Assembly (NCBI GenBank): GCA_963814435.1
Contig: CAWFCV010000028.1
Location: 496,001 to 560,000 of the forward strand
Length of the DNA stretch: 64,000 bases
Direction: 5' to 3'
Source of the DNA: JAEUPI01 sp963814435
GTDB taxonomy: Bacteria > Pseudomonadota > Gammaproteobacteria > Burkholderiales > Burkholderiaceae_C
Below are positions 35,332 to 44,333 of this stretch, one piece after another. A program made the position numbers and the translations under genes. How positions within the stretch are numbered: the stretch's first letter is position 1; every line of letters starts with the position of its first letter. The notes under the pieces are model-generated. The model was not told the DNA's origin and did no database searches. It saw only the letters and a list, made by a program, of their open reading frames with translations.

Positions 35332-36150
35332 TTACTCGACACATGGTTGAAGAGACGATTTCGCGGCGCTCGCGCCGCAGGGGAGCGAAGGGCCGGCCAG
35401 CACGTGCTCGGCCACCTCGCTCAGCGCGGCGAAGACGCGCTCGGGCCCGGCTTCGGCGATCGGCACGCCGGCGTTGTAGCCGTAGGGCACGGCCCAGGCG
35501 GCCACGCCGGCATTGCGGGCCGCCTCGACATCGGTGGCGGAGTCGCCCACATGCGCGGCGCGGCGGGTGTCGCAGTGCAGCGTCTCGACCACATAGCGCA
35601 GCACGCTCGGGTGGGGTTTCTTCTGCGGCAGTGAGTCGCCACCGACGACGAGTTCGAACAGGTTGTCGAGCTGCGCGGCCTGCAGCACGCGGCACGCATG
35701 GTGCAGCTCCTTGTTGGTCACGCAGGCCAGGCGCACGCCGCCATCGCGCAGCCGCTGCAACGCATCACGCGCACCGGCATACGCCGCACCGGCGCGGCCG
35801 CTGGCGATCGAGAGTTGCTCGTCGAAGGTTTGCAGCACGGCGTCGGGCCGCACCGTGTCGGCCAGGCCCGGCCGCTCGAGCAGGATGCGGGCGAGCAGCT
35901 TCAGCATCAGCTGGCGCGAGCCGTCACCGATCAGGCCGGTGATTTCGGCCAGCGTTCGAGGCGTCATGCCGTGCGCCTCGAGCGCACGGTTGGCGGCGAC
36001 TGCAATTTCCTCAGCGGTGTCGACCAGCGTGCCGTCGAGGTCAAAACTCACGAGGTCGTATGCCGGTGACGCCACGTCGGTCGTTGGCGCGTGGGCGCAC
36101 CCGCGTGCGGCCCGCGGCGGCAGCGCCGGCGACACAGCCAGCGCATTCAT
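35332..36150 (-). CDS. cbbZ: Phosphoglycolate phosphatase
   Basis: A HAD phosphatase of 272 residues that removes 2-phosphoglycolate, the oxygenase product of RuBisCO. It has VSFDLDGTLVDTAEE near residue 33, LACVTNKELHHA and KKPHPSVLRYV, then HVGDSATDVEAARNAG. About 25 residues before the domain (ATG at 36150) are poorly conserved but in frame. The ATG overlaps the cbbT stop (ATGA). The C-terminal 20 residues, rich in Ala and Ser, run up to the cbbG remnant. Confidence 0.88.
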   Translation of the reverse strand: MNALAVSPALPPRAARGCAHAPTTDVASPAYDLVSFDLDGTLVDTAEEIAVAANRALEAHGMTPRTLAEITGLIGDGSRQLMLKLLARILLERPGLADTVRPDAVLQTFDEQLSIASGRAGAAYAGARDALQRLRDGGVRLACVTNKELHHACRVLQAAQLDNLFELVVGGDSLPQKKPHPSVLRYVVETLHCDTRRAAHVGDSATDVEAARNAGVAAWAVPYGYNAGVPIAEAGPERVFAALSEVAEHVLAGPSLPCGASAAKSSLQPCVE

Positions 36151-38209
36151 CGTTGGGCCTCGCGCGTGGTGCCGCGGGCCTCGTCGCAGCATTGCTGCAC
36201 GCGATCGGCCAGGTTCTGCGCCGTCAGGCCGAAATGCTCGAACACGGCCGCCGCCGGCGCCGACTCGCCATAACTGTCGACGCCCAGTGTGGCGCGGCAG
36301 CCGTATTGCCCCCACCAGCGTGTGACGCCGGCCTCGACGCCGACACGCGGCAGGTCGCGGCCGCCGAGCACCGACTCGCGGTAGGCGCTGTCCTGGCGGT
36401 CGAAGACCGTCGTCGACGGCAGCGACACCACACGCACAGGGGCGCCGCGCCCATCGAGCAGCGCCTGCGCCGCCATCGCCAGCGCGACCTCCGAGCCGGT
36501 GGCGAGGATGACGCCGATGGCGTTCTCGCGATCGCTCAGCACGTAGCCGCCGCGCTCGATGTCGGCCACCTGCTGCGACGCTGCGTGCCTGTGGCGGCAG
36601 GTTCTGCCGCGACAGCAGCAACGCGCTCGGCCGCTCCTTGTCGGCAACCGCCTGCAGCCAGGCCACCGCGGTTTCCGCCGCGTCGCAGGGCCGCCAGACC
36701 TCGAGGTTGGGGATCAAGCGCAGGCTGGCTGCGTGTTCGACGCTCTGGTGCGTCGGGCCGTCTTCGCCCAGGCCGATCGAGTCGTGGGTGAAGACATGGA
36801 TCACGCGCTGCTTCATCAGCGCGGCCATGCGGATCGCGTTGCGGCTGTAGTCGCTGAAGGTCAGGAAGGTGCCGCCGTAGGGGATGAAGCCGCCGTGCAG
36901 CGCCAGGCCGTTCATGATCGCGGCCATGCCGAACTCGCGCACGCCGTAGTTGATGTGGCGGCCGCCCTTCTCGCCGCCACGCACCGCGCCACAGCCCGGA
37001 AAGTCGGTCAGGTTCGAGCCGGTCAGGTCGGCGCTGCCGCCGATCAACTCGGGCAGCTTGGGCGCCAGCAGCGCCAGCACCTTCTGCGAGGCCTTGCGCG
37101 TGGCCAGCGTTTCGGCGCAGTGGCCGAATTCGGCCAGCACGCGCTGGCGTGTCTGTTCGAAGTCGGCCGGCAGCTCGCCCGCCATGCGGCGCTCGAACTC
37201 GTCGGCCAGCGCGGGAAACGCCGCGCGGTAGGCAGCCAGGCGCGCGCGCCATTTCGCTTCTCGCGCCGCGCCCGCTTCGCGCGCGTCCCAGCGCGCGGCG
37301 ATGTCCGCTGGGATCTCGAACGGCGCATGCGGCCAGGCTAGCGCCTCGCGCGTCTGGCGGATCTCGTCGGCGCCGAGCGGCTCGCCGTGCGCCTTGGCGC
37401 TGCCGGCGCGGCCGGGCGAACCCTTGCCGATGGTGGTGCGGCAATCGATCAGCGTCGGCTTGTCGCTGCATTGCTTGGCCCGCGCGATGGCCGCACTCAC
37501 CGCGGCGGTGTCATGGCCATCGACCAGGCCGATGACGTTCCAGCCATAGGCACGAAAGCGCGCCGGCGTGTCGTCGATGAACCAGCCCTTGACGGCGCCG
37601 TCGATCGAGATGCCGTTGTCGTCGTACAGCGCGATCAGCTTGTTCAGCCTCCACACCCCGGCCAGCGAGCAGGCCTCGTGGCTGATGCCTTCCATCAGGC
37701 AACCGTCGCCGAGGAACACATAGGTGTGGTGGTCGACGATGGGGTGCCCGGGCCGGTTGAACTCGTCGGCCAGGAGCTTCTCGGCCAGCGCCATGCCCAC
37801 TGCGTTGCTGATGCCCTGGCCCAGCGGCCCGGTGGTGGTCTCGACGCCGGGCGTCAGACCAACTTCGGGGTGGCCCGGCGTCTTGCTGTGCAGCTGGCGG
37901 AAGCGCTTGAGCTCGCTCATCGGCAAGTGCGTAGCCGGTGAGGTGCAGCAGGGCGTACAGCAGCATCGACGCGTGGCCGTTGCTCAGCACGAAGCGGTCG
38001 CGGTCGGGCCAGTGCGGGTTCGCGGGGTTGTGGCGCAGGTGGCTGCCCCACAGCGCAACGGCCATCTCGGCCATGCCCATCGGCGCGCCGGGGTGGCCTG
38101 AATTGGCCTGCTGCACAGCGTCCATGGCCAGCGCGCGCAACGCGTTGGCCATCGCATCGCGTTGGCCGTTGTCGCCGCGGATCACGCGGTCGGTGGAGAT
38201 CGAGCTCAT
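36147..38209 (-). CDS. cbbT: Transketolase, two frameshifts
   Basis: A thiamine-diphosphate enzyme of the regenerative Calvin phase, about 685 residues when the frames are joined. Motifs are QQANSGHPGAPMGMAEMA, the TPP site GDGCLMEGISHEA, GVREFGMAAIMNG and THDSIGLGEDGPTHQ. A surplus base near 37925 separates LTGYA from LPMSELKRFRQLHS, and another near 36590 separates SRQNLPPQ from QQVADIERGGYVL. Both flanks are normal, so sequencing error is likely. It overlaps cbbZ and follows cbbP by about 20 bases. Confidence 0.9.
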
Positions 38210-38228
38210 GGTCGTCCTGGTTGGGGGA

Positions 38229-39113
38229 TCACAGCGCGCCGAGCGCGCGTTTGCGGCGCTCCATCATGCGCCAGATGAACGGCGTGAAGATCAGCTGCAT
38301 CGCCAGCTCCATCTTGCCGCCAGGCACGACCACGGTGTTGGCGCGCGACATCCACGAGTTGTCGATCATGTTCAGCAGGTAGGGGAAGTCGATGCCCTTG
38401 GGGTTGGCGAAGCGGATCACGCAGATGCTTTCGTCGGCCGACGGAATGTCGCGCGCGATGAACGGATTGCTGGTGTCGACGCACGGCACGCGCTGGAAGT
38501 TCACGTGGGTGTGCGTGAATTGCGGGCAGATGTAGTTCACGTAGTCGGGCATGCGCCGCAGGATGGTGTCGGTCACCGCTTCGGTGGAGTAGCCGCGCTG
38601 CTTCTTGTCGCGCCAGAGCTTCTGGATCCATTCCAGGTTGATCACCGGCACCACGCCGATCAGCAGGTCCGGGTGGCGCGCGATGTTCACGTCGCCGGTC
38701 ACCACCGCGCCGTGCAGACCCTCGTAGAACAGCAGATCGGTGTCGCCGGGCACGTCTTCCCACGGCGTGAAGGTGCCGGGCTCCTGCTGGTACGGCGCCG
38801 CCTCTTCGGCGTTGTGCAGGTACTTGCGCCGTCTGCCGGTGCCGGATTCGCCGTAGCAGTGGAACAGCTGCTCGAGCTCGGCAAACAGGTTGTTCTCGGC
38901 GCCGAAGTGGCTGAAGTTGCGGTTGCCGGCCTTCTCGGCGTCGGCCTGGCGTTGCTTCATCTCCTTGCGGTCATAGCGATGAAAGCTGTCGCCCTCGATG
39001 ATCGCGGCCTTGACGTTCTCGCGCTGAAAGATGTATTCGAACGTGCGGGTCACCGAGGTGGTGCCGGCGCCGGACGATCCGGTGATGGCGATGATGGGGT
39101 GTCGTTCCGACAT
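38229..39113 (-). CDS. cbbP: Phosphoribulokinase
   Basis: The 294-residue kinase makes ribulose-1,5-bisphosphate for RuBisCO. The P-loop is ITGSSGAGTTSVTRTF near residue 10. IIEGDSFHRYDR, FYEGLHGAVV and NLEWIQKLWRDKKQRG are the proteobacterial class I PRK motifs. The frame is intact. A GAGGAC sequence precedes the ATG. Between it and cbbF lies a 200-base gap with an intergenic repeat and a 30-base perfect palindrome. Confidence 0.94.
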   Translation of the reverse strand: MSERHPIIAITGSSGAGTTSVTRTFEYIFQRENVKAAIIEGDSFHRYDRKEMKQRQADAEKAGNRNFSHFGAENNLFAELEQLFHCYGESGTGRRRKYLHNAEEAAPYQQEPGTFTPWEDVPGDTDLLFYEGLHGAVVTGDVNIARHPDLLIGVVPVINLEWIQKLWRDKKQRGYSTEAVTDTILRRMPDYVNYICPQFTHTHVNFQRVPCVDTSNPFIARDIPSADESICVIRFANPKGIDFPYLLNMIDNSWMSRANTVVVPGGKMELAMQLIFTPFIWRMMERRKRALGAL

Positions 39114-39134
39114 GTGCGTGGTCCTCGGTCTAGG

Positions 39135-39313
39135 TTCGCATGAACCCGTGCGGCCAAGTGGCCGCCGCGGATCCGGATTTGCCGGCTCGCTGGCGGCGCC
39201 TTTCGCCCTGCAGGGCGAAAGGCGCTCGCCAGCCACTCGCGAGCGCGCAGGCGCTCGCTCGGTGCGGGCTCGCCCCCCTCGAGGGGGAGGCGCCATAGGA
39301 GCTTCGGGGGTGG
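39135..39313 (-). repeat. Intergenic GC-rich repeat, copy 7, with a 30-base perfect palindrome
   Basis: On the minus strand it runs CCCCCGAAGCTCC ... CCCCCTCGAGGGGGG ... to GGATCCGCGGCGGCCACTTGG. The interior carries an insert of tandem GCGAGC-type sequence and, at 39196-39225, a perfect palindrome with arms GCGCCTTTCGCCCTG. This would fold into a strong hairpin in the cbbF-cbbP transcript and could cause partial termination or protect the upstream mRNA. Confidence 0.65.
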
Positions 39314-39319
39314 TTCATC

Positions 39320-40495
39320 TCAGTCGCGAAACAGGCTGCGCGCCGCGAACAGCGGCGTGCCGGCGTCGCGTGTGGCGGGCTCGTGGTGGTAGCGCTCGAT
39401 GCGTTCGACCTCGTTCTTCGAGCCGAAGACCAGGCCGACGCGCTGGTGCAGCGCCGTCGGCTTGACGCCCAGCATCGGCTGGCGCCCGGTGCTGGCGCGC
39501 CCGCCGGCCTGCTCGATCACGAAGCCGATCGGGTTGGCCTCGTACAGCAGGCGCAGCCGCCCGGGGTTGAGCGGATCCTGGGTCAGCGAAGGGCCGTTCC
39601 CGAGCTGACCCACCCCCTCGGGGGCGGCCGCCGCGACGCGGTGGCCTGGGGGCTCACACGGCTGTCGCGCGGGTACAGGAACACGCCGCCGCGCATCAGG
39701 ATGCGGTGCGCCTCGGCCACCATCGACGCGATCCAGCGCATGTTGAAGTCGCGCCCGCGCGGCCCCGTCTTGCCGGCCAGGCATTCGTCGACATAACGCT
39801 TGACCGGTGGTTCCCAGAAGCGGCTGTTCGAGGTGTTGATCGCGAACTCCTGGGTGTCAGCCGGCACCTGGATGTTCGGGTGCGTCAGCACGAATTCGCC
39901 GAGGTTGGGGTTCAGCGTGAAGCCGGCGACGCCGTTGCCCACCGACAGCACCAGCATCGTGGTCGGCCCGTACAACGCGTAGCCCGCCGCCACCTGTGTC
40001 GCGCCGGGCTGCAGAAAGTCGGCTTCGGTGACGTCGCGGCCGCCGTCGACCACCTCCTGCGGCGCGCGCAGCACCGAGAAGATGCTGCCCACCGAGACGT
40101 TGACGTCGATGTTGCTCGAGCCGTCGAGCGGGTCGAACGCCAGCAGATACTTGCCGCGCGTGTAGGTCGGCGGGATCTGCATCGGCTGCGTCCATCTCTT
40201 CGGAGGCCATGCCGGCGAGCTGGCCGCTCCACTCGTTCATGCGCACGAAGATCTCGTTGCTCAGCACGTCCAGCGGCTTCTGCACCTCGCCCTGCACGTT
40301 GACGGCGCCGCCCGACGCGGCCGGCGGCGGCGCCAGCGAATCGCCGAGTTCGCCGAAGGCGACGATGCGGGCGATCGCCTTGCAGGCCAGCGAGACGTCG
40401 AGGATCAGCGCGTTCAGGTCGCCGCTGGCTTGCGGGTAGCGCCGGCGCTCCTCGATCAGGTAGCGCGTCAGCGTCCAGCGTTTCGACAGCGGCAT
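39320..40495 (-). pseudogene. cbbF: Fructose-1,6-bisphosphatase, disrupted by a frameshift and an 80-bp repeat insertion
   Basis: A class I fructose-bisphosphatase in three frames. The N-terminal part (RYLIEERRRYPQASGDLNAL...EVQKPLDVLSNEIF) ends at a surplus G near 40188. The middle holds the catalytic text LAFDPLDGSSNIDVNVSVG and MRGGVFLYPRDSR. The C-terminal part is DPLNPGRLRLLYEANP...GSKNEVERIERYHH. Between DSR and DPLNP lie 80 bases (39578-39657) of intergenic-repeat type that shift the frame and bring a stop. Removing exactly 80 bases restores the frame. If real, the C-terminal third is lost and the cell would need another FBPase. The first shift alone looks like a sequencing error. Confidence 0.85.
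39578..39657 (-). repeat. 80-bp GC-rich repeat inserted within cbbF (copy 8)
   Basis: On the minus strand the insert starts GTGAGCCCCCAGGCCACCG, has the core CCCCCGAGGGGG and ends GCTGACCCAG. It has no counterpart in fructose-bisphosphatases, its length (80, not a multiple of three) accounts for the downstream shift, and it carries the C-run/G-run core otherwise found only between genes. No clear target duplication is visible. Confidence 0.65.
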
Positions 40496-40516
40496 GGTCG
40501 TCTCCCTACGGTGTGG

Positions 40517-41461
40517 TCATTGCGGCGCGGCGAACATGCGGCTGGCGCGGATGTCGGCCTCGGTGATGGCGGTCAGGTCGTCGCGCGACAGCGCGCGGTC
40601 GCGCTCGGCGAACAGCCGGCTGGCCTGGCGCAGACGCGCGCGGTCGAGCGCGTTGCGCACGCTGCGCGCGTTGGCGAAGTGCGGCTGCTCGAGGCGGCGC
40701 TGCAGGTATTCGGCGAAGGCCTGCCGTGCGCTGGCGTCGAAGCGATAGCTCATCGCCGCCAACATGCGGTCGGCGATCTGCAGCAGTTCGTCGCCGGCGT
40801 AGTCCGGGAAATCGATGTGGTGCGCGATGCGTGAACTCAGGCCAGGGTTGGACTTGAAGAAGGTGTCCATGCGGTCCTTGTAGCCGGCGAAGATCACCAC
40901 CAGGTCGTCGCGCTGGTTCTCCATCACCTGCAGCAAGATCTCGATCGCCTCCTGCCCGTAGTCGCGCTCGTTCTCGGGGCGGTAGAGGTAGTAGGCCTCG
41001 TCGATGAAAAGCACCCCGCCCATGGCCTTCTTCAGCACCTCCTTGGTCTTGGGCGCCGTGTGGCCGATGTACTGCCCCACCAGGTCATCGCGCGTCACCG
41101 CCACCAGGTGACCCTTTCGCACGTAGCCCAGGCGATGCAGGATCTCGGCCATGCGCATCGCCACCGTCGTCTTGCCGGTGCCGGGGTTGCCGGTGAAGCT
41201 CATGTGCAGCGACGGCGACTGCGCCGCCAGGCCATGCCCGGCGCGCAGCTTGTCGATCACCAGCAGCGCGGCGATGTCGCGGATGCGCTGCTTGACCGGG
41301 ACCAGACCCACCAGATCGCGCTCCAGCTCGTCGAGCACTGCCTCGACCTGGCTTTGCGCCAGCACCTCGTTGACCGTGCTGGCGGTGGCCGTCGGCGGTG
41401 TGGCCGGGCCGGCAGGCTCGCGCGCCGCCGCACCCGGGATCGAGTACAACGGCGTGGCCAT
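40517..41461 (-). CDS. cbbX: CbbX, red-type RuBisCO activase
   Basis: The 314-residue AAA+ protein remodels inhibited form IC RuBisCO by pulling on the CbbL C-terminus. Walker A is GNPGTGKTTVAMRM near residue 102, Walker B VLFIDEAYYLY, and the sensor region is SNPGLSSRIAHHIDFPDY. The start at 41461 overlaps the cbbE stop (ATGA). The N-terminal 30 residues are Ala/Pro/Thr-rich and variable. It supports a red-type rather than green-type enzyme. Confidence 0.93.
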   Translation of the reverse strand: MATPLYSIPGAAAREPAGPATPPTATASTVNEVLAQSQVEAVLDELERDLVGLVPVKQRIRDIAALLVIDKLRAGHGLAAQSPSLHMSFTGNPGTGKTTVAMRMAEILHRLGYVRKGHLVAVTRDDLVGQYIGHTAPKTKEVLKKAMGGVLFIDEAYYLYRPENERDYGQEAIEILLQVMENQRDDLVVIFAGYKDRMDTFFKSNPGLSSRIAHHIDFPDYAGDELLQIADRMLAAMSYRFDASARQAFAEYLQRRLEQPHFANARSVRNALDRARLRQASRLFAERDRALSRDDLTAITEADIRASRMFAAPQ

Positions 41462-42159
41462 CAGACGGCGACCTCGAGCCGGGGTTCGCGGTCCAGCGCG
41501 GTGCGCATCGCATCGATCACCGCCCGGTAGTCGCTCTGGCCGAAGATTGCGCTGCCGGCGACGAAGGTGTCGGCACCGGCGTCGGCGACGCGGCGGATGT
41601 TGTCGACCTTGATGCCGCCGTCGACCTCGAGCCGGATGTCGCGCCCGCTGGCGTCGATGAGACGCCGCGCCTGCTCGACCTTGCGCAGCGACGATTCGAT
41701 GAAGCTCTGGCCGCCGAAGCCGGGGTTGACGCTCATGATCAGCACCAGGTCGACCTTGTCGATCACCCACTCCAGCACATCGAGCGGCTCGGCCGGGTTG
41801 AAGGCCAGCCCACTCTTGCAGCCTGCGTTGCGGATGAGTTGAAGCGTGCGGTCGACATGCGTCGATGCGTCCGGGTGGAAGCTGATGACGTCGGCGCCGG
41901 CCTCGGCAAAGCGTTCTGCCAGCGCGTCGACCGGTTGCACCATCAGGTGCACGTCCAGCGGTGCGTAGCTGCCGTCGGCGCGCTGCGTATGCTTCTTCAG
42001 CGACTGTGCCACCGAGTGCCCGATGGTCAGGTTCGGCACGTAGTGGTTGTCCATCACGTCGAAGTGGATCCAGTCGGCGCCGGCGGCGATGACCTTGCGC
42101 ACCTCGTCGCCCAGACGGGCGAAGTCGGCCGACAGGATGCTGGGGGCGATGCGGAACAT
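41461..42159 (-). CDS. cbbE: Ribulose-phosphate 3-epimerase
   Basis: A 232-residue TIM-barrel epimerase: MFRIAPSILSADFARLG at the start, IHFDVMDNHYVPNLT, LIMSVNPGFGGQSFI and LEVDGGIKVDNI hold the metal and catalytic residues. The frame stays open up to 42243, but that extension reads through an intergenic repeat, so I start at 42159. It supplies ribulose-5-phosphate for the kinase CbbP. Confidence 0.92.
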   Translation of the reverse strand: MFRIAPSILSADFARLGDEVRKVIAAGADWIHFDVMDNHYVPNLTIGHSVAQSLKKHTQRADGSYAPLDVHLMVQPVDALAERFAEAGADVISFHPDASTHVDRTLQLIRNAGCKSGLAFNPAEPLDVLEWVIDKVDLVLIMSVNPGFGGQSFIESSLRKVEQARRLIDASGRDIRLEVDGGIKVDNIRRVADAGADTFVAGSAIFGQSDYRAVIDAMRTALDREPRLEVAV

Positions 42160-42243
42160 GGCGTCTCGGTCGGCGCTGGGCTCCCGAGCCGACTGAGCGC
42201 CGCCTCGGGGGGCAGCGAACGCCGTAAGCGTGGGGGTCGTCAT
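42160..42243 (-). repeat. Intergenic GC-rich repeat, copy 9
   Basis: Between cbbS and cbbE on the minus strand: CCCCCACGCTTACGGCGTTCG, CCCCCCGAGGCGGCG and a GGCTCGGGAGCC hairpin. The beginning matches the copies before hynL and soeB; the tail differs. Confidence 0.6.
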
Positions 42244-42244
42244 C

Positions 42245-42685
42245 TCAACCTTCGTAGCGCTGCGTTTCGGGCCGGTCGGTCGCGTAGCTGTGCACCGTGT
42301 AGTGCAGGCGGCGACCGTCGATCTCCTGCCGCGCCAGGCCGAAGCCGGGCTCGTTCGTTGGCCGGTTGACGATGAAGCTCATCGCGATCGACTCGACGCC
42401 GCGCGTCGAGTCGAAGGCCATCATGCGGATGTAGTGGTTCGGAAAGGTCTTGCGGCAGCTGTGCAGTTCCTGCATCACACCAGCCGCGTCCTTCAGGTCG
42501 AACATCGGCATGCCGAACATCTCCCAGTAGGTGTTGCGCGGGTGCGGGTCGTCGGTGTACTCGACGCTCCAGGCGTAGCCCTTGTTCAGGCCGTATTCGA
42601 TCTGAATCGTGATCTCGGCGTCGCTCAGGTCGGGCAGGAAGCTGAACTGGCCCTGCGTGATGCGGCCGGTGGGGTTGGTCATCAT
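42245..42685 (-). CDS. cbbS: RuBisCO small subunit, form IC
   Basis: A 146-residue small subunit: TQGQFSFLPDLSDAEI near the N-terminus, NKGYAWSVEYTDDPHPRNTYWEMFG and RMMAFDSTRGVE. The C-terminal extension (about 30 residues, HYTVHSYATDRPE) is characteristic of red-type small subunits and forms the central beta-barrel. AAAGGAG precedes a double ATG (42685 and 42682). It lies about 70 bases downstream of cbbL. Confidence 0.96.
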   Translation of the reverse strand: MMTNPTGRITQGQFSFLPDLSDAEITIQIEYGLNKGYAWSVEYTDDPHPRNTYWEMFGMPMFDLKDAAGVMQELHSCRKTFPNHYIRMMAFDSTRGVESIAMSFIVNRPTNEPGFGLARQEIDGRRLHYTVHSYATDRPETQRYEG

Positions 42686-42756
42686 GATTGATTGCTCCTT
42701 TAGTGCTTGCATCACGTCGCTGCGCGACATGAGCCTGCACTGATGCGATGGCGCTT

Positions 42757-44223
42757 TCAGGCGACGTTGGGTGTGACGGCGTAGTCGCTGGTATCGGTCG
42801 ACGCGTAGTTGAACGACACGTCCTTCCAGGTGTCGAGCGCCTGCTTCAGCGGCGTGCAGAACAGCGCCGCCTTCTGCAGGATCTGCGGGCCTTCGGTCTT
42901 GATGTCGCGGCCTTCGTTGCGCGCCTTGACCATGCACTCGAGCGCCACCCGGTTGGCCACCGCGCCGGCCTGGATGCCGGCCGGGTGGCCGATCGTGCCG
43001 CCGCCGAACTGCAGGATCACGTCGTCGCCGAACAGGTCGATCAGCTGGTGCATCTGCCCGGCGTGGATACCGCCGCTGGCCACCGGCATCACCTTGCGCA
43101 TGTCGCACCAGTCCTGGTCGAAGAACAGGCCGCGCGGCAGGTCCTTCTTGGTGTAGCTGTCGCGGCAGACGTTGTAGTAGCCCTGCACCGTCATCGGGTC
43201 GCCCTCGAGCTTGCCCACCGCGGTGCCGGTGTGCAGGTGGTCCACGCCGGCCAGGCGCAGCCACTTGGCCATCACGCGAAAGCTCACGCCGTGGTTCTTC
43301 TGCCGCGTGTAGGTGCCGTGGCCGGCGCGATGCATGTGCACGATCATGTCGTGCTTGCGTGCCCAGTTGGCCATGCTCTGGATCGCGCTCCAGCCGACGA
43401 TCAGGTCGAGCATGATCACCACCGAGCCGAGCTGCTTGGCGAACTCGGCGCGCTCGTAGATGTCTTCCATCGTCGCGCCGGTCACGTTCAGATAGCTGCC
43501 CTTGACCTCGCCGGTGGCCGCACTTGCCTTGTTCACCGCGTCCATCACGTACAGGAAGCGGTCGCGCCAGTGCATGAACGGCTGCGAGTTGATGTTCTCG
43601 TCGTCCTTCATGAAGTCCAGCCCACCCTTCAGGCCCTCGTAGATCACGCGGCCGTAGTTGCGGCCCGACAGGCCGAGCTTGGGTTTGGTGGTGGCGCCGA
43701 GCAGCGGGCGGCCGAACTTGTCGAGCCGCTCGCGCTCGACCACCAGCCCGGTGGGCGGCCCCTTGAAGGTCTTGACCAGCGCCACCGGCATGCGGATGTC
43801 TTCCAGCCGCGCCGCCTTCAGCGGCTTGAAGCTGAACACGTTGCCGATCAGGCTGGCGGTGATGTTGGCGATCGAGCCTTCCTCGAACAGGATGATGTCG
43901 TAGGCCACCCAGGCGAAGTACTGGCCCGGGTTGCCGGGCGCCGGCTCGACCTTGTAGGCCTTGGCGCGATAGCTGTCGCAGGCCGTCAGGCGGTCGGTCC
44001 AGACCACCGTCCAGGTCGCGGTCGAAGATTCGCCGGCCACCGCGGCAGCGGCCTCGATGGCGTCCACACCTTCCTGAGGCGTGATGCGGAACAGGCAGAT
44101 CGTGTCGGTGTCCTTGGGCACGTAGTCGGCGTCCCAGTAGCCCATCTGGCGGTACTTCAGAACGCCGGCGCTGTAGCGCGTCTTGGCATCGGTGATGACG
44201 CCTTGTTCCACGGGTTTGTTCAT
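42757..44223 (-). CDS. cbbL: RuBisCO large subunit, form IC
   Basis: A 488-residue large subunit. The active-site lysine is in LLGATTKPKLGLSG near residue 180, the carbamylated lysine segment is GGLDFMKDDENINSQPF near residue 205, and loop 6 is TAVGKLEGDP near residue 340. The C-terminal tail (STDTSDYAVTPNVA) is the CbbX-recognised extension of red-type enzymes. The frame is intact and AGGAGCCGAG precedes the ATG. It heads the cbb operon, divergent from cbbR. Confidence 0.97.
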   Translation of the reverse strand: MNKPVEQGVITDAKTRYSAGVLKYRQMGYWDADYVPKDTDTICLFRITPQEGVDAIEAAAAVAGESSTATWTVVWTDRLTACDSYRAKAYKVEPAPGNPGQYFAWVAYDIILFEEGSIANITASLIGNVFSFKPLKAARLEDIRMPVALVKTFKGPPTGLVVERERLDKFGRPLLGATTKPKLGLSGRNYGRVIYEGLKGGLDFMKDDENINSQPFMHWRDRFLYVMDAVNKASAATGEVKGSYLNVTGATMEDIYERAEFAKQLGSVVIMLDLIVGWSAIQSMANWARKHDMIVHMHRAGHGTYTRQKNHGVSFRVMAKWLRLAGVDHLHTGTAVGKLEGDPMTVQGYYNVCRDSYTKKDLPRGLFFDQDWCDMRKVMPVASGGIHAGQMHQLIDLFGDDVILQFGGGTIGHPAGIQAGAVANRVALECMVKARNEGRDIKTEGPQILQKAALFCTPLKQALDTWKDVSFNYASTDTSDYAVTPNVA

Positions 44224-44264
44224 CTCGGCTCCTGCGGCGCGACCTCGGATCGGCGCGCGACGGA

Positions 44265-44330
44265 TTCAATATAAGTTTTGACTCAAATAAGAGCTATTCA
44301 GTTATTGTTTGCTTTGACTTAAGCTTTACC
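44265..44330. promoter_or_regulatory. AT-rich cbbR-cbbL intergenic region with repeated TTTGACTYAA boxes
   Basis: The only markedly AT-rich stretch in the neighbourhood. TTTGACTCAAA at 44277-44287 is an 11-base palindrome (TTTGA-C-TCAAA), and TTTGACTTAAG at 44313-44323 repeats it 36 bases away. The position between divergent cbbR and cbbL is where CbbR binds in other autotrophs, so these are candidate CbbR half-sites overlapping both promoters. Confidence 0.55.
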
Positions 44331-44333
44331 TTA

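Noticed and set aside
42160..42243. N-terminal extension of cbbE
   Set aside because: The extra residues come from the intergenic repeat; epimerases start with the MFRIAPSILSADF-type motif.
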